From contig NW_008706746.1 of assembly GCF_000327385.1 (NCBI RefSeq), forward strand, positions 856,366-920,365: a stretch of DNA of 64,000 nucleotides, written 5' to 3'. The DNA is from Lottia gigantea. Its lineage: Eukaryota > Mollusca > Gastropoda > Lottiidae. Made by a program: the position numbers and the translations under genes. Under the pieces are notes generated by a model. It was not told where the DNA came from and did not search any database. It saw only the letters and a program-made list of their open reading frames with translations. This document shows, piece after piece, positions 55,201 through 61,200 of this stretch (position 1 is its first letter; each line of letters begins with the position of its first letter).

Positions 55201-58200
55201 ATTAATAGTAGCCTAATATTTGAACTGGTATTGGATTCCCAACTCAGTCGCTGACATATTACAACCAGTATATCAGAGTCGATTTCTTTTTCTAATCATG
55301 ACACTAATATCAGAATGTTATTATAAAATATACTATTGTTTTTATCTCTATCAGGTTACTATATTAGAGATAATTTCTGTCTCTAATCAGAACTCTTAAA
55401 TCAGAATGTTATTATTAAAAAAATATCGTTTTAACTGTCAGATATCTATATCAGAGTTAATTTCTACCTCTATTAATGACTCTTGATACCAGAGTGTTAT
55501 TATAAAATATACTATTGTTTTTATCTCTATCATGTAACTATTTTAGAGATAATTTCTATTTCTAATCATAACTCTAATATCAGAATGTTTTCATGAATAG
55601 TTTTTATCCTCTATCAGGTAAGTATATCCAAGTTAATTTCTGTTGCTAATCATGACTCCAATATCAGAATGTTACTTTAAAAAAAAATATATAGTTTTTA
55701 ACTTCAATTCTAATCATGACTCTTATATCAGAATGTTACCAACAAATTATACTATGATTTTTACCCTCTTATCAAGTCACTATATAAGAGTTAGTTTCTG
55801 TCTCTAATCATAACTCTAATATCAGAACGTTACCAAAGATTACACTATTGTTTTTGTATCTATCTAGCCCCTATGGAACTAAACACTGCTATATAATATA
55901 TTTGTAAATAAACAGGTATTGAGTCCCTATGGTGTAGTATATTATATGGGTAAATAAACTTAGTTATAATATGTAGATCATTAGGCGTATTCTATCTTCT
56001 TGGCCACTTTTCCCTGGGGTGATTTAACAAGGATGGGTCTGGGTGGGGCAGTTGTTTTTTTTATGTGAACTCACCTATTTATTTCTTTGAAGGTTTGTTT
56101 ATAATAACAATTTGAAAACTGATTAACAAAAAGTTAAGAATTTTGATGTATTTGCCAATCACGTCTATCATCTATAAACATCTTTTATTCAAAGGTGGGC
56201 TTCCTTATTTTTTCTGTCAAATCAAGCAAACTATTTGATTAATTAGTGTATCTAATGAATAATCATGAATTCTTAATCATATCATGTTTTCATTGCATAT
56301 GATTAAGATTTTTAAACAATCATAAATCTCCATGTATGTACAATCTGGAAAAACAACAAAAAAAGACTTTTCTTGACCGGTCACTCTTTGGAATTCTGTT
56401 GGTAATTCTTGTTATTTAGCTAATTTTGAATTAATTATAGACATGTTGGACAAACTGTTATTTTTCCAAGTCATTAGAACATCTCTACTTTCTATTCATA
56501 TAAGTATTAGATTGCTCATTTTCATAAATGAAAATAAATGAACCCATACTTAAAGAGTAAACTAATGCCAGTGTTCAGTAAATATAGCATGTCATTTGCC
56601 ATCTTTTGCAGTATTTGCCATACTGATAGATGCTGAAAATAGTTGGCTGAGATTTTGATCATTTACTACATTGTGTTTGCCATCATCTTCATTAGTCCAA
56701 TCTGGAACTCTGGCAAAATTTCTTTCATAGCAAAATGCATGATGATGCTGATTTCATTAGCTCAATCTTGAGCAAATAAAAGGATATAAAACTTGATTTC
56801 CAAATGCCCATGGATGGGTAGCCCAGAAATGAAATTAGAGTTTTACTTCTCACTAAACTGCTCCGGAAGCTGAAAATGATTTGTAGTTTTACACCCTACT
56901 ATTTTAATTCCGATTTGGCTGATAAAGATGGCAAAAACACAAGACAATATTATGGAATATAACACACTTCTGTGCTCCTCGCTTCTATATGTCGTTCAAA
57001 TCTGATAAAGATGGGGTAACAGCTCAGAACACAGGAAGTGTAAACAGATAATCATAAACTCAACAAAATATTACCTGTATTTCCTGTAAAATAATGATAA
57101 ATGATAAAGATTTTTTTCTTAAATCTCGAATTCCAAATTTTCAAAAAATAAAATGAGAACATCACAAATGGGATTTAGATTTAAATGAATTACTGTTTTT
57201 GTTGAATATAATGCATTGGTAATTTTTCAGTTCAGAAACAAGATTAGATATTCATGGGATACACTTTTCTTATCACAAATTGAAAACAGAATCTGTTGTT
57301 TATTACTAAGAGCTCTCCACTGTGCAGTACAGTTAATGGAACACATCTTTGGATGTACAATTTATATACCTAACATTGTCCCATGTTGTTTTTTGAAGAG
57401 ATCTTTTTCTAATCAACTTTCTGAAAATAACGATTTTGTTGATATGAATTAATTTTTGTATGTGTTTTTTTCATGGAATTTTCTTATATGAAGCTTGCAA
57501 TGGACAATGTACCTAGCTTCTAATTAGATGAAGCAAAGTTTAGATTTTCAAACTGGGTTCCACCAAGGTTCTCTGTTTTACATGTAATTGCCTTGTTAAG
57601 GGTTAAGTCCTATGAATGATAGTTTTCAGCATTGGTAAAGAGAACAATTCTGATTTTCACTTCCATGTATGAAGAGCTCATTGTTTGGTTGAATTCTGTA
57701 TATTTCATATTAGGATTTTGATTTAGTTAGTTCAGTTTTTAGAGAAACATTTTCTGTATAAGATTATTAAAATAACAAAATATTTTCACTTTTAAAAAAA
57801 TAACTCAATACATAAATTGTAGAGCAATATCAATATATATTTAAACAGAAACTGATAAATGAATGTTATATTTTCTGTGGTCTGGGTAGAAAATGAGTTT
57901 TTATATATCTTAGGTTTTAGTAAACTTAGATATATATCAAAGGTTTTAGTAAACTGATATATATCAAAGGTTTTAGTAAACTTATATATATCAAAGGTTT
58001 TAGTAAACTGATATATATCTAAGGTTTTAGTAAACTGATATATATCAAAGGTTTTAGTAAACTGATATATATCTAAGGTTTTAGTAAACTTACAGATATC
58101 AAAGGTTTTAGTAAACTTATATATATCAAAGGTTTTAGTAAACTGATACCCCTATCGCTACACTAACAACAGGTATGGACTAAATCTCACGGTCAAAATT

Positions 58201-61200
58201 TTACAACGGGATATAGCGAGACGTCTATTTAGCGTTGACAACTAGGAACCCAAATGAAGCTTTAGATGGAATGGGGACCAGTTTAAGGTCTTAGTTTTCT
58301 ATGCAGAGGTGATTTTTTTTCCGTTAAATATGACTTCAGACAATAATAGAAAGTAAAAGATAATAAATACTGCATCTATTTTTTTTGTTTTATAATATCT
58401 TTTTTAATCATCTCCAGACAAATAGTAATTTAGATTTTTTAGTTTAGTTAATTAGCGAAGTTAAGTTAATTAGGCCTAATTACTCTCTCTAATTTTTTGG
58501 TCAGGTTCCAAATTTTCTATTGTTCTGCTCGCTGAATTATGTCAAACTTACAATTGCAGCTGATAAAAAATTCAACCTCTCTACATCAACTACAGAAATC
58601 ATAAAAATTATCAAACGCAATGAAAGAAGGAACATGATACAGATAACTTAATGGAGACAAATTTAATATACAAAAATGTTGGTCAATACAATATATTTCA
58701 ATGATATTTATTTCAGGAAGATCATGAAGGTTTGTCAAATGATAAATCAGTGTTCATTTCCTCATTATGATAAAAAGATTCACTTTAGTTCCATATAGTT
58801 TTTCTGATGAGCCTATAAAAATGTGCTGAAAGCAAAAGTTCTTCAATTGGCAAGTACCTGTCAATCAATGGCACCTTAACAATTAATTTCTGTATTTGGA
58901 GGCGTGTCATAAATATTTTAGTGTATATTGGGTCACTGTAAGTGATATATTTCAAAAATAGATCAAAAATTTTCATAGAACATTTTAAATATCTTATCAA
59001 CCGAGGAAGGCTAATTCAGCTAAGATCAACGAACCTGCCTCGAGTTCAGAAAGTCCAAACCTGTAAAATACAGTAGATGTAAAGAATTATAAGTAGGTAA
59101 CCTGAATATAACAGAGATATATCACTCGAACTCAAAAACAGCTATTTTTATCCCTTTAATGTGTTTACTTGTTTATACTACCATTATATATATAGCAATG
59201 TGTATGTTTTTATGTATTTTTAATGTGTAAAATGCAGGCTTCATTTCAGTTCTATAAATAGAAATATGTTTAGACGTTAATGTGATATAGTAGGAGATAA
59301 AGGGAGATAAATATGATATACCATATAGGAAACATTGAATTGTTGACAACAGAATTTGATTTGTGATTTATGGGTGAAAGCAGATGTCCCATAGAATATA
59401 AAAATTTCAAATTGGTTACAATATTTAAATGAAATGAAATGAATAAAGTTTTACGTCCTACTTTCTGCACCATTTGGGCTAATCAAGACGGGCAGTTTCA
59501 TGCAGGGTACAATGAGGGAAATTTTGCCATTTAGCCTGTCCTTTTTCGATTTCCATGTGTCGAGGGATCTTTTAACTTGCACAGCCTGTAGCACAAGGGA
59601 CCACAGTTTTTGTCCCATCCAAACGACTCAATGCTTTTTCCATGTCAGCCCCTCTTACCTGCATCATAACAGAAGGAAACTGGGTTGAAAAATTCAAAGG
59701 TATCATCTCGACCTGAACCTTCAGGTAAGCGAGCAAACTTCTAACTCACTAACTAAGATTTTACCTACTATGCACTGAGCTTTATGGTACCTGATCTTTC
59801 TAGGCTGTGTAATATGAGAAGTAGTGGACATCTGGACATTGGTGAAATGTTGTCAAGGAAGGGATATATCAACTTGTCAGTGTAAGATCATAAAATCAAT
59901 AGACCCTGTCTCTCTAGAGATTGACTATGTTTATTGAAGGATTGTCAATCTATTATCAATTCATATTAACACCTGAACATCACAATGAAGAAGTTTTATG
60001 TCTTACTTTTCTGTATATGATTGGGGTAATAAAGACACCATAAGGTTGTGTGGGGTATTAAACTTCTATTTTTTTTATTTCCAACTGTCAATGAATCTAT
60101 AAAAGATAGATCAACTTTCACCAATATTTGTCCTACTTTTTAACATTTCTCCAACATACAAACAACATGAAAACTCAGTGTTTTCTTGTCTCCAGTCACA
60201 CTTCTCTATCTCCATGGCTGCCATTAATTGTCAATCACATGACCAGTCTGAGGTTGGCAGAATGTTGGTGAAAAGTTGGAAGCCTTGTTTTCACCTGTAT
60301 ACACTATCAACATTTTCCAACAAGCACCAATTCTGTCTACGCCTGCCAAGAATTCTCCAACATGGCGTTAAAACAACAAATAATGCAAAAATGTTGGAGA
60401 AATGTTAATAGTGTCATCTTAAACAGTCTGTAACATACAGAGCCCCAATATTTCCCATCTCAACGACTAGTCTCTCTGACCTACATCAATGACAGGGGAA
60501 ATTGGGTTTAAAATTTTAAAGATATTACAACAGCCTTCTGTGATTCCAAATGGACTCAACATTCAACATAATAACCAGATTAACCCCTTTGTAACAACAT
60601 TTGATTCTACAGCTACAAAGCCTCCATAATAGTCTAATGCCATTATTCAGAACTTCAAAACAAATTTCCCCATGTATACACAAAACATTTGGTTGTAGCT
60701 CACAAGAAAAATCAAATTCTGAGCAAATTTCTGGTTCACGGTAGACTTGAACCATTGGACGATGCTCATTTATTCTATAAGTGGATATTTCTTCATATAA
60801 ATGTATCATGTTATATCAATGGATTAATCAGTTTCTAAATTAGATTTCAGGACATACTTATTCCAGAAACATTTCAGAACTGGTGCCATTGCTATATACA
60901 GTATCTTTGTCTAAAATCATACTAACGACTAACTAATTTTCACATAATTAATCTATTAATCTGTGATCAAGGCAAGTGCTTTCATTGAGACGCATTTCAA
61001 TACACCTTAATACCAAGATTGAAGTCAATACCCAAATGTCAGTGAGCAAAAGTCCAAGTCACTGGTTGGTTTGGTATGTGGTTAAATTTCCAAAATTTGT
61101 TAGTTCTTTGGCCTTTTTATTCTTTATTTGCAAGAAATTATCCCCCTACTCCCTCTTCCCTTGTTAAAAATCATTTATCAATAGAAATAGAAAGTTGAGA

